DNA of 64,000 bases, taken from assembly GCA_029264955.1 (NCBI GenBank), contig JARHYC010000020.1:62001-126000 (forward strand), read 5' to 3'. The translations under genes and the position numbers were made by a program. The stretch comes from Faecalibacterium sp. (GTDB taxonomy: Bacteria > Bacillota > Clostridia > Oscillospirales > Ruminococcaceae). Shown in pieces: positions 52,378 to 59,881 of this stretch. Within the stretch, counting starts at the first letter, position 1; every line of letters begins with the position of its first letter. The notes under the pieces were generated by a model that was not told the origin of the DNA, did no database searches, and saw only the letters and a list, made by a program, of their open reading frames with translations.

Positions 52378-52863
52378 ATGGAACAAAAAGTCTATCTTGC
52401 GCCGGGTGCGTATGTGCTAGGGGATGTTCGCATGGGCAAGCAAGTGAATATCTGGTACGGGGCCGTATTGCGTGGGGATCAAGGCACCATCACTGTAGGC
52501 GCAAATACTAACATTCAGGATAACGCCGTCCTGCACGAGAAAACTACGCTGGGTGTGGGCTGTACCGTAGGGCATGGCGCAATTGTACACGGCTGTACCG
52601 TAGGCAATTTCTGTACCATCGGGATGGGTGCTATCCTGCTGAATGGCGCTGTGCTTGGGGACAACTGCATGGTTGGCGCCGGTGCTGTGGTCACCGGGAA
52701 AACCCTTGCACCCACGGGCTCTCTGCTTTTGGGTAACCCTGCCAAAGTTGTGCGTACACTGACCGAAACGGAAATCCAGCATCTGCACACTTCTGCCGCC
52801 GAATATGTCGCCCAAGCAAAGGCTGCTCTGCCGCTTTGTTCGGTCGGAATTGCACTGGAATAA
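52378..52863 (+). CDS. Gamma-carbonic-anhydrase-like hexapeptide-repeat protein
   Basis: The 161-residue protein is a left-handed beta-helix built from hexapeptide turns such as VNIWYGAVLRGD, TNIQDNAVLHEK and VGCTVGHGAIVHGCTVG. The histidines HEK, GHGA and VHGC match metal-binding positions of the YrdA/CaiE-like gamma carbonic anhydrase family, which form trimers. Activity is uncertain because many members lack it. GGGAG precedes ATG 52378; a strong terminator follows. It may be co-transcribed with the MerR gene. Confidence 0.88.
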   Translation: MEQKVYLAPGAYVLGDVRMGKQVNIWYGAVLRGDQGTITVGANTNIQDNAVLHEKTTLGVGCTVGHGAIVHGCTVGNFCTIGMGAILLNGAVLGDNCMVGAGAVVTGKTLAPTGSLLLGNPAKVVRTLTETEIQHLHTSAAEYVAQAKAALPLCSVGIALE

Positions 52864-52870
52864 ATAATGC

Positions 52871-52905
52871 AAAAAAGCCTGTACCCACTTAGGTACAGGC
52901 TTTTT
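52871..52905. terminator. Bidirectional terminator between the hexapeptide and lipoprotein genes
   Basis: AAAAAGCCTGTACC pairs with GGTACAGGCTTTTT around CACTTA. Confidence 0.92.
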
Positions 52906-52927
52906 CAGCTTTTATGCGACGCCAAGA

Positions 52928-53437
52928 TTAGCCGATGGGCATAACCTCAACGATCTTGCACACCAGAGAAGAATCGGTGATGTACTCGTTGATTTCCTTC
53001 AGAGAATCCAGGACAGCCTGATCCTCCTCCAGCTCCAGACGCAGGACAGCACCCTGATGGCGCTCTTCCTTGGTTTCCGCAGTGGGATTAGACTTGTCGA
53101 ACACCATCTCTGCGACCTTGTCGCGCAGCAGGTTTTCCTGAGTGGTGTTGGGCGCCACATTGAACACGATATGGCTGTCATCACCAGCTGCACCAGGGGT
53201 CAGGATCGCAATGTTGGGTGTACCGTCTGCATTTGCAGTAGCAACCACTGTTACGCCGGAATACTTTGCGATTTCTTCCAGCACAGCAGCCTGATCCAGA
53301 TTGGTATACAGGTTGGTGTAAACAGAGGGGGTAGAAACCGCGTCAGCAGCCGGCTTGTTGCCCGCTGCGGAACTGCCGCAAGCAACCAGACCCAGAGCCA
53401 GAATAGCGCACAGCGCCAAAGCAATGATCTTCTTCAT
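52928..53437 (-). CDS. Lipoprotein with pyridoxamine-phosphate-oxidase-like split barrel
   Basis: The 169-residue product has a lipoprotein signal (MKKIIALALCAILALGLVACGSS) with the lipobox cysteine near residue 20. After a short linker, VTVVATANADGTPNIAIL and HIVFNVAPNTTQENLLRDKVAEMV look like the FMN-binding split barrel of the pyridoxamine 5'-phosphate oxidase superfamily. Flavin binding is not certain. Most such proteins are cytoplasmic, so surface anchoring is unusual. AAAGGAG precedes ATG 53437, and a strong promoter lies upstream. Confidence 0.65.
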   Translation of the reverse strand: MKKIIALALCAILALGLVACGSSAAGNKPAADAVSTPSVYTNLYTNLDQAAVLEEIAKYSGVTVVATANADGTPNIAILTPGAAGDDSHIVFNVAPNTTQENLLRDKVAEMVFDKSNPTAETKEERHQGAVLRLELEEDQAVLDSLKEINEYITDSSLVCKIVEVMPIG

Positions 53438-53501
53438 ACAGAATCTCCTTTGTATTTATGTTGATTTTTAGATGCAATAATGTATCTAACCGAATACGCT
53501 G

Positions 53502-53530
53502 ATAGTAACAATTCCGTATCTTTTTGTCAA
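53502..53530 (-). promoter_or_regulatory. Promoter of the lipoprotein gene
   Basis: Perfect TTGACA (53525-53530), 17-base spacer, TACTAT (53502-53507). The transcribed leader contains TAGAT and ATCTA arms that could form a short hairpin. Confidence 0.8.
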
Positions 53531-53611
53531 GATTTCTTTCGAATTCGTAACTTTTCATTGCGATTCTGACAGTTCACAGCCTGTATCCTTGCATAAATGC
53601 TGTCTGCAATC

Positions 53612-53646
53612 AAAAAGCCAGCAAGCGTAACGCTTGCTGGCTTTTT
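53612..53646 (-). terminator. Terminator of tRNA-Ser
   Basis: AAAAAGCCAGCAAGCG pairs with CGCTTGCTGGCTTTTT around TTA, starting at the end of the tRNA CCA. Confidence 0.9.
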
Positions 53647-53735
53647 TGGCGGAGAGTTAGGGATTTGAACCCTAGGTTCCTTTTGGGAACACAGCATTTC
53701 GAGTGCTGCACCATCGACCACTCGGACAACTCTCC
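53647..53735 (-). tRNA. tRNA-Ser (anticodon CGA)
   Basis: Acceptor GGAGAGT pairs with ACTCTCC; anticodon stem CAGCA/TGCTG holds loop CTCGAAA, anticodon CGA (reads UCG). The long variable arm (TTCC with GGAA) is typical of tRNA-Ser. Discriminator G and CCA are encoded. Confidence 0.95.
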
Positions 53736-53751
53736 ATATGACATCTAAGTT

Positions 53752-53780
53752 AGTATACCAAAAACTATCCTTAGCGTCAA
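53752..53780 (-). promoter_or_regulatory. Promoter of tRNA-Ser
   Basis: TTGACG (53775-53780), 17-base spacer, TATACT (53752-53757), 17 bases upstream of the tRNA. Confidence 0.85.
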
Positions 53781-53834
53781 CGGGCAGGGGGATAAATTCC
53801 CTAACATCAAGTCAAATATGGAACCTCTCTGCCT

Positions 53835-54380
53835 TTACAGTTTCTTCATCATGGTAAACTCTTTTCGCAGTGTACCATCCTTTAACCGAATCGCATCCGG
53901 CTTTTCTCCCGTATGGGCAAAGCCCATTTTCTGGTACAGCCTACACGCCCGCTCGTTTCCTTCAATATAATCCAGTTCTAATTGCAAAATTCCTTTTTCT
54001 TTTGCAATCGTGATCAGTTCAGAAAACATTGCGGTCCCGATCCCCAGCCCCCAATATGATTTGAGAATTCCGATTGCTACCATTGCACGATGTTTTGTTT
54101 TTTGCATGGAATTGCGCATGAGACTACAATTTCCCACAACTTTTCCGTCGAGGATGCAGGCAATCATCAAATGGTTCGGTGATGTATTGACGCTTTCCAG
54201 AAATGCAGCTTCCTCTTCTTCAGTTTCGGTGCATTCTTCTGGACACCACAGTATGAACTCTGTTTCGGACGCACAGGTTTTCAAATATGTATTCATGGCT
54301 CTGGCATCAGAGGGTACCGGACTTCTGAATACAGCTTTTACTCCGTTTTTCAAAACAATATTCTTTGCTTCGTAAACCAT
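53835..54380 (-). CDS. GNAT-family N-acetyltransferase
   Basis: The 181-residue protein has the acetyl-CoA-binding segment AIGILKSYWGLGIGTAMFSEL (motif A, Q/R-x-x-G-x-G/A) and the C-terminal ELDYIEGNERACRLYQKMGFAHTGE typical of the family. The start at 54380 follows GGAAAGGG at a longish distance; in-frame upstream residues are ignored. The acyl acceptor is unknown; the arrangement resembles RimI-like or SpeG-like enzymes but not clearly either. Confidence 0.88.
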   Translation of the reverse strand: MVYEAKNIVLKNGVKAVFRSPVPSDARAMNTYLKTCASETEFILWCPEECTETEEEEAAFLESVNTSPNHLMIACILDGKVVGNCSLMRNSMQKTKHRAMVAIGILKSYWGLGIGTAMFSELITIAKEKGILQLELDYIEGNERACRLYQKMGFAHTGEKPDAIRLKDGTLRKEFTMMKKL

Positions 54381-54533
54381 TGCAAATGCACCCTTTCCTT
54401 TTTGTCGGTTTGCTTGTCCCCAAACTATAACCAGATTATAGCATACATAACGCAAAAAAGAAATTGCCCCATCTAAAAAATTGGCAATCCCCCAACACAG
54501 GTACTACCGATTTTATATAGTGTATTCTGCCGC

Positions 54534-56303
54534 TTACTGGGCATCAATTTTTTCTTTCAATTCGTTCAGGTACACCCAACGCTCGGTCTTTTCGTCCAGC
54601 TGAGCTTCCAATGCAGCATGGGTTTCTGCCAGCTCCTGCAATTTTACATAGTCGGTCACGCATCGTGTCTGTTCGGCTTCACACTCTGCAATCTGCTGTT
54701 CCAGTGCTGCCAGATCATCGTCGATGGTTTCGTATTCCTTTTGCTCTTTATAGGTAAATTTCAACTGACGGGTGCGGGTGCGCTCGGCAGCTTTCTCTTT
54801 TTTCTGCCTTACAGAAATTTGGTCCTGCTTGTGCTTTGCCGTCCAATCCGACCAGTTGCCATTATAGCGCACGACTTGGCCATCGCCGCGCACCTCGAAA
54901 ATAGTTTCTGCCAGCTTATCCAAAAAGAATCGGTCATGGGAAACCGTCAAAATCGGGCCGGGGAAGCTCTGCAAATAGTCTTCCAAAATGGACAAAGTCA
55001 TAATGTCCAAATCGTTAGTAGGCTCGTCCAGCAGCAGCACGTTAGGGGCTTCCATCAAGACTGACAGCAGATACAACCGACGACGCTCGCCGCCAGAAAG
55101 CCTGCCAATGGGCACGGACTGCAAATCGCCGGGGAACATGAAACGCTCCATCATCTGTTTGGCCGTAAAGGTGCCTTCATCGGTGCGCACTTCGTCGGAA
55201 ATATCATGGATAAAATCGTAAACACGCTGGTTCAAATCCAGTTCTCGGCCTTCCTGGGTAAAGTAGCCGATTTTTACGGTCGCTCCCATTTCCACTGCGC
55301 CGGAGTCCGGCTCCAGCACACCTGCAATGGTGTTCAGCAGGGTAGACTTGCCTGCACCGTTATGACCTACGATGCCGATACGGTCACCCCGCAGGATTTT
55401 ATAGGTAAAGTGGCTGATGATGGGGCGACCATCAAAGGCCTTAGACACGTCCTCCAGCTCGATGATTTTTTTGCCCAGGCGGCTGGATGCCGCTGTAAGC
55501 TGGATGGCATCATCATATTCTGGGGCATCCTGATTCAGCAAATCCTCATAACGCTGAATCCGCTCACGGGATTTGGTGGAGCGTGCCTTGCAACCGCGCA
55601 TAATCCACTCTCTTTCTACACGCAAAATGGACTGACGCTTGCGCTCGCTGGCTTCTGCCATCTCCTGACGTTGTTCTTTCAGCTCCAGATACTTGGAGTA
55701 GTTGGCTTCGTAATGGTACAGCTTGCCCTTATCCAGCTCGGTGATGTGATTGACCACACGCTCCAAAAAATAGCGGTCATGAGTAACCATGATAAGCCCG
55801 CCGCGGAATCGGCGCAGATGGTCTTCCAGCCAAGACGTCATCTCTGCATCCAGATGGTTGGTGGGCTCGTCCAGAATCAGTACATCTGCCGGCTGAATCA
55901 GCGCTGCTGCCAGTGCGACACGCTTGCGCTGACCACCGGAAAGGGTACCGATTTTCTGCTGGAAATCCGGAATCCCCAGCTGGTTCAGCATCGCCTTTGC
56001 TTCGTATTCTTTCACGTTTTGGAAATCGGCAGGCAGATGCAAAAACACCTGTTCCAATACGGTCGCATCGTCCTGCATAGCAGGATTCTGCGAAAGATAG
56101 CTGATTTGTGCCCTGGGGCTGTGAAAAATTTTGCCGCCATCCGGCTCGATGACACCCGCCAGCACTTTCAGAAAGGTAGATTTTCCGGTTCCGTTAATGC
56201 CGATTATGCCGGTTTTGGCACCTTCCGGCAAATAAAAATTTACATCATCCAGCAGCTGACGCGCGCCGAAATTGATGGAAAGATGTTCCGCAGATAAGAG
56301 CAT
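54534..56303 (-). CDS. ABC-F family ATP-binding protein (Uup-like)
   Basis: The 589-residue protein has two ABC cassettes and no membrane segments. Cassette one: GINGTGKST, LSGGQRKRVALA, VLILDEPTNHLD. Cassette two: GHNGAGKST, LSGGERRRLYLL, VLLLDEPTNDLD. A linker between them (about 180-310) and a C-terminal coiled coil (about 515-589) place it with Uup-type ABC-F proteins that act on ribosomes or on replication-related DNA. GGGAGG precedes ATG 56303. Antibiotic-resistance ABC-F proteins are related, but the length and tail favour a housekeeping Uup-like role. Confidence 0.9.
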   Translation of the reverse strand: MLLSAEHLSINFGARQLLDDVNFYLPEGAKTGIIGINGTGKSTFLKVLAGVIEPDGGKIFHSPRAQISYLSQNPAMQDDATVLEQVFLHLPADFQNVKEYEAKAMLNQLGIPDFQQKIGTLSGGQRKRVALAAALIQPADVLILDEPTNHLDAEMTSWLEDHLRRFRGGLIMVTHDRYFLERVVNHITELDKGKLYHYEANYSKYLELKEQRQEMAEASERKRQSILRVEREWIMRGCKARSTKSRERIQRYEDLLNQDAPEYDDAIQLTAASSRLGKKIIELEDVSKAFDGRPIISHFTYKILRGDRIGIVGHNGAGKSTLLNTIAGVLEPDSGAVEMGATVKIGYFTQEGRELDLNQRVYDFIHDISDEVRTDEGTFTAKQMMERFMFPGDLQSVPIGRLSGGERRRLYLLSVLMEAPNVLLLDEPTNDLDIMTLSILEDYLQSFPGPILTVSHDRFFLDKLAETIFEVRGDGQVVRYNGNWSDWTAKHKQDQISVRQKKEKAAERTRTRQLKFTYKEQKEYETIDDDLAALEQQIAECEAEQTRCVTDYVKLQELAETHAALEAQLDEKTERWVYLNELKEKIDAQ

Positions 56304-56429
56304 AATAACCTCCCGATTTGATAAACACTTTCTTTATCATACCATAAACTACTCAGTTTTCGCATCTTTTTCTGTATGCCGTATGCTTTTCCACAGAGAA
56401 TCCATTTTCAGTGGAAAACAAAAGCAATG

Positions 56430-56459
56430 AAAAGCCGCCTGCACACGCAGACGGCTTTT
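56430..56459 (-). terminator. Terminator of the secreted nuclease gene
   Basis: AAAGCCG and CGGCTTT with inner CTGC/GCAG pairs around ACAC; followed by TTTTC on the minus strand. Confidence 0.75.
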
Positions 56460-56469
56460 CACACTTTAT

Positions 56470-57405
56470 TTATGGCTTGCAGCGCTGGCAGGGCTCATAG
56501 CCTTCGTGAATCAAATCCTCACGGCTGCCGGAATAGGTCTTGCGGTTTTCCTCTTTGATGGAATCCACACCGGAACAGCTTTCCTTATGGAACTTTTTCG
56601 TTCCGGTATTCAGTACATAGGTTGTTCCTTCTGCCTGTGGCTGCACAGGGCCGGCCTTGCTCAGCCAGCTTTCACCGGTAGCATAGTCAATGGTGATCTG
56701 GGGCTGAACGTTATAGGCAAACACGCAGAACATCACTTCTTCGCCTGCATCTTCCACCGAGTAGCCTTCCATTAAGACGCCCTGCGCTACCAAATCGTCG
56801 CTGTCAAAAATCGGGGTCACACGATATGCCACATGATTGTTTGTTTCTTTGACGTAGTCCGCCACCATATTTTCAAAAGGCAGCATACCATCAATATTCA
56901 GATAACGGGTACCAGTAATCAAATTGCTTTTGTTGGCGTTTTCTGCCGTCAGCTGGTAGCCAATCAGATGGCAGCGGTTGTACAGATATTTGCCATCCAC
57001 GCTGTCATACTTAGCAGTCTGCCAGCCGGTAGGCTTTACTTGGCCGATATTGCCACGCTTTTCGGTGGGCATGATGTCCTGCCCCACACAGGCATATGTA
57101 ATTCCACAGCGTCCCAGCTCGTCCAGCTCACTGTAATACTCCATCGAATTGGCCGGGATGTTGTTCAAATCAAAAAACGGCACATTATCGTTGATTGCCA
57201 CATATGCATCGCCGGTATACGCCGGAATGTCTTCCACTGTAAAGGGGATTTCTGCATTCGGCTCCCAGACACCATCCACAGGTGCCTGCGCCGTAACGGT
57301 GCTGCTGCCCGGCTGAGAATTGTTGAGCGCGGCGTCGCTGCCGCAGCCAACCAGACAAGATACAAACAATACCAGCGCAAGCAACGCTGCATTTAATTTC
57401 TTCAT
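56470..57405 (-). CDS. Secreted DNA/RNA non-specific endonuclease (lipoprotein)
   Basis: The 311-residue protein has a lipobox near VSCLVGCGSD (Cys at about 21). The nuclease domain has YNRCHLIGYQLTAENANKSNLITGTRYLN, with the catalytic histidine in RCHL and the metal-site asparagine in the NLITGTR region, as in EndA-type DNA-entry nucleases. The last 50 residues (KFHKESCSGVDSIKEENR to CQRCKP) form a Cys-pair metal-binding tail resembling the Ada-type zinc finger seen at the end of some clostridial nucleases and thermonucleases. The start overlaps the upstream small gene as ATGA. It likely degrades extracellular DNA for nutrients or uptake. Confidence 0.88.
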   Translation of the reverse strand: MKKLNAALLALVLFVSCLVGCGSDAALNNSQPGSSTVTAQAPVDGVWEPNAEIPFTVEDIPAYTGDAYVAINDNVPFFDLNNIPANSMEYYSELDELGRCGITYACVGQDIMPTEKRGNIGQVKPTGWQTAKYDSVDGKYLYNRCHLIGYQLTAENANKSNLITGTRYLNIDGMLPFENMVADYVKETNNHVAYRVTPIFDSDDLVAQGVLMEGYSVEDAGEEVMFCVFAYNVQPQITIDYATGESWLSKAGPVQPQAEGTTYVLNTGTKKFHKESCSGVDSIKEENRKTYSGSREDLIHEGYEPCQRCKP

Positions 57406-57815
57406 TTGTTATAAATCTCCTTTGTGATTTTCTCATGGGACGAACCGGAAAAGTCACAGCTTTCCACCAGTGTCCAGCCGTGCTCCCGCAGCGGCAGATC
57501 AAAATGGGTATCCGCCGGGTAGGTACGGTTCCAGCGGAACAGAATCACCTGTTCCAGCTTTTCTTCATAAGGTACCAGCGGGGTACCCTCGACAAAGCAG
57601 AAATCACCGGGCCGCGCAGTTTCCATAAAATCTTCTGCCGCATCCAGACGTACCTGCTCCTCTGCTTCAAACTGCTTGGCAGAATAGGGGGACAGCTTCA
57701 GCTTTTTATCACCCAGCATCCCCAGCATTTCTGCACGCAGCACCTTATCTTTACTTTGTCGGCGGTGATTAAACATAGTTCCGCCGTTATCGTCAATACA
57801 GATCATTGCGATCAT
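57402..57815 (-). CDS. Hypothetical protein coupled to the secreted nuclease (137 aa)
   Basis: ATG 57815 follows AGGTGA eight bases upstream. The sequence begins MIAMICIDDNGGTMFNHRRQSKD and has no signal peptide or membrane span, so it is cytoplasmic. I do not recognise the family. It contains basic N-terminal and charged central parts and a C-terminal DLPLREHGWTLVESCDFSGSSHEKITKEIY. Its stop overlaps the nuclease start by four bases, so the two are produced together; a role in handling the nuclease is possible but unproven. Confidence 0.65.
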   Translation of the reverse strand: MIAMICIDDNGGTMFNHRRQSKDKVLRAEMLGMLGDKKLKLSPYSAKQFEAEEQVRLDAAEDFMETARPGDFCFVEGTPLVPYEEKLEQVILFRWNRTYPADTHFDLPLREHGWTLVESCDFSGSSHEKITKEIYNK

Positions 57816-57910
57816 GTGTGATTCACCTGGTTCCTTATTTTGATAGGGGCGTTCGCCCTATCCCATTATACGAAGCAAAACCGCCAGCGTCAACGCACAC
57901 GGTTCGTCTC

Positions 57911-57953
57911 AAAAAAGAAAAGCATCTGCCGTTTTCAAAAGGGCAGATGCCTT
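57911..57953 (-). terminator. Terminator of the GIY-YIG/GNAT fusion gene
   Basis: GGCATCTGCC pairs with GGCAGATGC(C) across a loop, followed by TTTTCTTTTTT on the minus strand. Confidence 0.85.
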
Positions 57954-57966
57954 TCACTGTTCTGTT

Positions 57967-58824
57967 TTATTTGCGGAATTTTGGCTTTTTGTCCAAGATT
58001 TCCTGCACCTGCTGCTGGGTTAGAGTTGTCAGCGGTTTCGGTGCTGTATTGCCTTTACGCAGCGCCAAATGCCAGGTGGAAAGCCCAATCCATTTGCCCA
58101 TTTTATAACCGGTATGCGGGGCACGCCCCTCACACACGAAGCCGTACTTTTGGTGAAACGCTTCGCTGGCAGGGTTAGGGTCGGCAATCAGTGCATATAC
58201 ATTCCATACGCCCTGCTGCCGCAGAATCTCCAAAAGCGGGGCATACAGCGCATCCCCTATGCCCATACCGCGGGCATCCGGTGCGCAGTAAATGGTGATT
58301 TCTCGATCCCAGTCAAACGCTTCTCTCTCATGCCAGCGATGTGTACAGGCAAACCCCATCAAGCGGCCGGCATCATCTCGTGCCAACAGCATCGGCCCAA
58401 CCGCCAAAGTATCTGCCACCCATTTTTCATACTGGGGCAGAGTAGACAGCTTGATTTGAAAGGTCGCACGACTGTTTTCCACATACCAGTTATACAGCGC
58501 CAAAATATCGGCGGTGTCTGCCTGTGTGGCAATCGAAAGCCGTGGGCGGCGTTTTTCCTTCCAGGATGTGCACAACGCTTCTTTTTTCGCCTTGGGCAGC
58601 TTTTTAATGGCGGCCTCCCGCTTCAAAGCGGCAGATTTATCTGCCAGCTGTTCCAAATAAGCAAAGCCTTCCGGCGGAAATGCGTGGGTAAACTTGGCAC
58701 CACCCTGTCCGTTTTTGTGGGCGTACAGCCGAGCTGGCGGATCATCCGTCCAGCCGGTATACAGCCGATCACCCTCGCAGCGCAGCATATAGACAAAGGC
58801 TGCGCGCTGGCTTTTGGGTTCCAT
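57967..58824 (-). CDS. GIY-YIG nuclease domain fused to GNAT acetyltransferase
   Basis: The 285-residue protein has an N-terminal single GIY-YIG domain of the UPF0213/YhbQ type (FVYMLRCEGDRLYTGWTDDPPARLYAHKNGQGGAKFTH, then LADKSAALKREAAIKKL with the metal-binding Glu) over about residues 12-85. From about residue 100 a GNAT domain of the phosphinothricin-acetyltransferase type follows: IATQADTADILALYNWYVENSRATF, RGMGIGDALYAPLLEIL and NPASEAFHQKYGFVCEGR. The linker is short (about 15 residues) and the frame is continuous. ATG 58824 follows AAGGAGGG. It is 34 bases downstream of the MYG1 gene and probably in its operon. Confidence 0.88.
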   Translation of the reverse strand: MEPKSQRAAFVYMLRCEGDRLYTGWTDDPPARLYAHKNGQGGAKFTHAFPPEGFAYLEQLADKSAALKREAAIKKLPKAKKEALCTSWKEKRRPRLSIATQADTADILALYNWYVENSRATFQIKLSTLPQYEKWVADTLAVGPMLLARDDAGRLMGFACTHRWHEREAFDWDREITIYCAPDARGMGIGDALYAPLLEILRQQGVWNVYALIADPNPASEAFHQKYGFVCEGRAPHTGYKMGKWIGLSTWHLALRKGNTAPKPLTTLTQQQVQEILDKKPKFRK

Positions 58825-58857
58825 GGCGTTCCCTCCTTTTTCAGGCAATGAAATCGC

Positions 58858-59685
58858 TTACAGGCGACCATTATTGCGCAGCACCTGACGGCAGGCTTCG
58901 ATTGCCTGCTCCTTGGTGTCAGCAGTAATCAAGAAGCGGCTTGCATGACAGAAACGGATGCCTTCCAGACCACTCTTCTGGGCAATGACCTCCGGGGTCT
59001 GACCCGCCCAAGAAGCCGGGAAGGGCAACTTACTGCGCTTCGTCTTGCGGTCATTCACACATTGTGCGCTCCAGCCGCCGCGCTGGCTGGGATACACCAC
59101 AAATATTGCGTCAGTGCGGTACAGACCGTTCTTCCATGGCAGGTAGCAAGGCAACACCACAATGCCATTCTGACTTTCTCGATATGCCGCCTGCACCTTG
59201 TCATCTGCACGGTTTACCGCACGGGCAGACTCAATCTGGCGCTCCAGAATCTGGCGTGCCACCGCAACCGCCTGGAAGAAGCATTCGTCGCTGTCCCGAT
59301 CCGAATCCCAAACCGGATTAAAAAAGCCGATGGCATCGCACAGGCTGTTCTGCTCGCCGGTATTATCGTTCAAATCCAGCGGCTGGATAAAGTTTTCGTC
59401 AATCAGACGTGCCTGATTTTCACCTACCAGACCCGGCCCGAGCACTTGCCACAGCAGACCAAAGGCAGCGTAAGGCACACCGTTTGCCCGGTACTCGCGG
59501 GGCTCCTGATGGTGGTCAAACATTCCAAAGCCTACATCGTATACGATGCCGTCAAAATCATCCGGCACGGTAAAACCACGGGTAATCTGAATGTCGGGGC
59601 GAACAATCTGCAAAAGCGCCGTGGAGAATACGTCATCTGCATGGAATTTACCGCCATGGGTAAAACCGTTTGCGGGAATTTTCAT
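58858..59685 (-). CDS. MYG1-family metal-dependent protein (UPF0160)
   Basis: The 275-residue protein begins GFTHGGKFHADDVFSTALLQI, the DHH-like metal site (H, D, D), and continues with VYDVGFGMFDHHQEPREYRANGVPYAAFGLLWQ and LDLNDNTGEQNS. Eukaryotic MYG1 is a 3'-5' RNA exonuclease; bacterial members are likely nucleases or phosphoesterases of similar type. AGGAGG lies seven bases before ATG 59685. It is probably co-transcribed with the GIY-YIG/GNAT fusion gene. A weak promoter may lie near 59756-59766. Confidence 0.88.
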   Translation of the reverse strand: MKIPANGFTHGGKFHADDVFSTALLQIVRPDIQITRGFTVPDDFDGIVYDVGFGMFDHHQEPREYRANGVPYAAFGLLWQVLGPGLVGENQARLIDENFIQPLDLNDNTGEQNSLCDAIGFFNPVWDSDRDSDECFFQAVAVARQILERQIESARAVNRADDKVQAAYRESQNGIVVLPCYLPWKNGLYRTDAIFVVYPSQRGGWSAQCVNDRKTKRSKLPFPASWAGQTPEVIAQKSGLEGIRFCHASRFLITADTKEQAIEACRQVLRNNGRL

Positions 59686-59881
59686 GATAGAACCTCCTAG
59701 GTAAAGCGACAAATGCCGCAGTTATCATTTTCAGCAGGGCTGCGCCCTGCGTAATATCTTATATTAGCATACTCCACGCAGCTGACGCAAGCACACCCCA
59801 AAGCGGTTTTGTGTCGATTTCTGCCGCATCCTGTGTTACAATATCAGTAATCTATTTTATCGTTTCCAAGGAGGTGTCCCC

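Noticed and set aside
57816-57910. Additional small gene upstream of the nuclease pair
   Set aside because: No frame with a ribosome site; only short stretches without domain or conservation hints.
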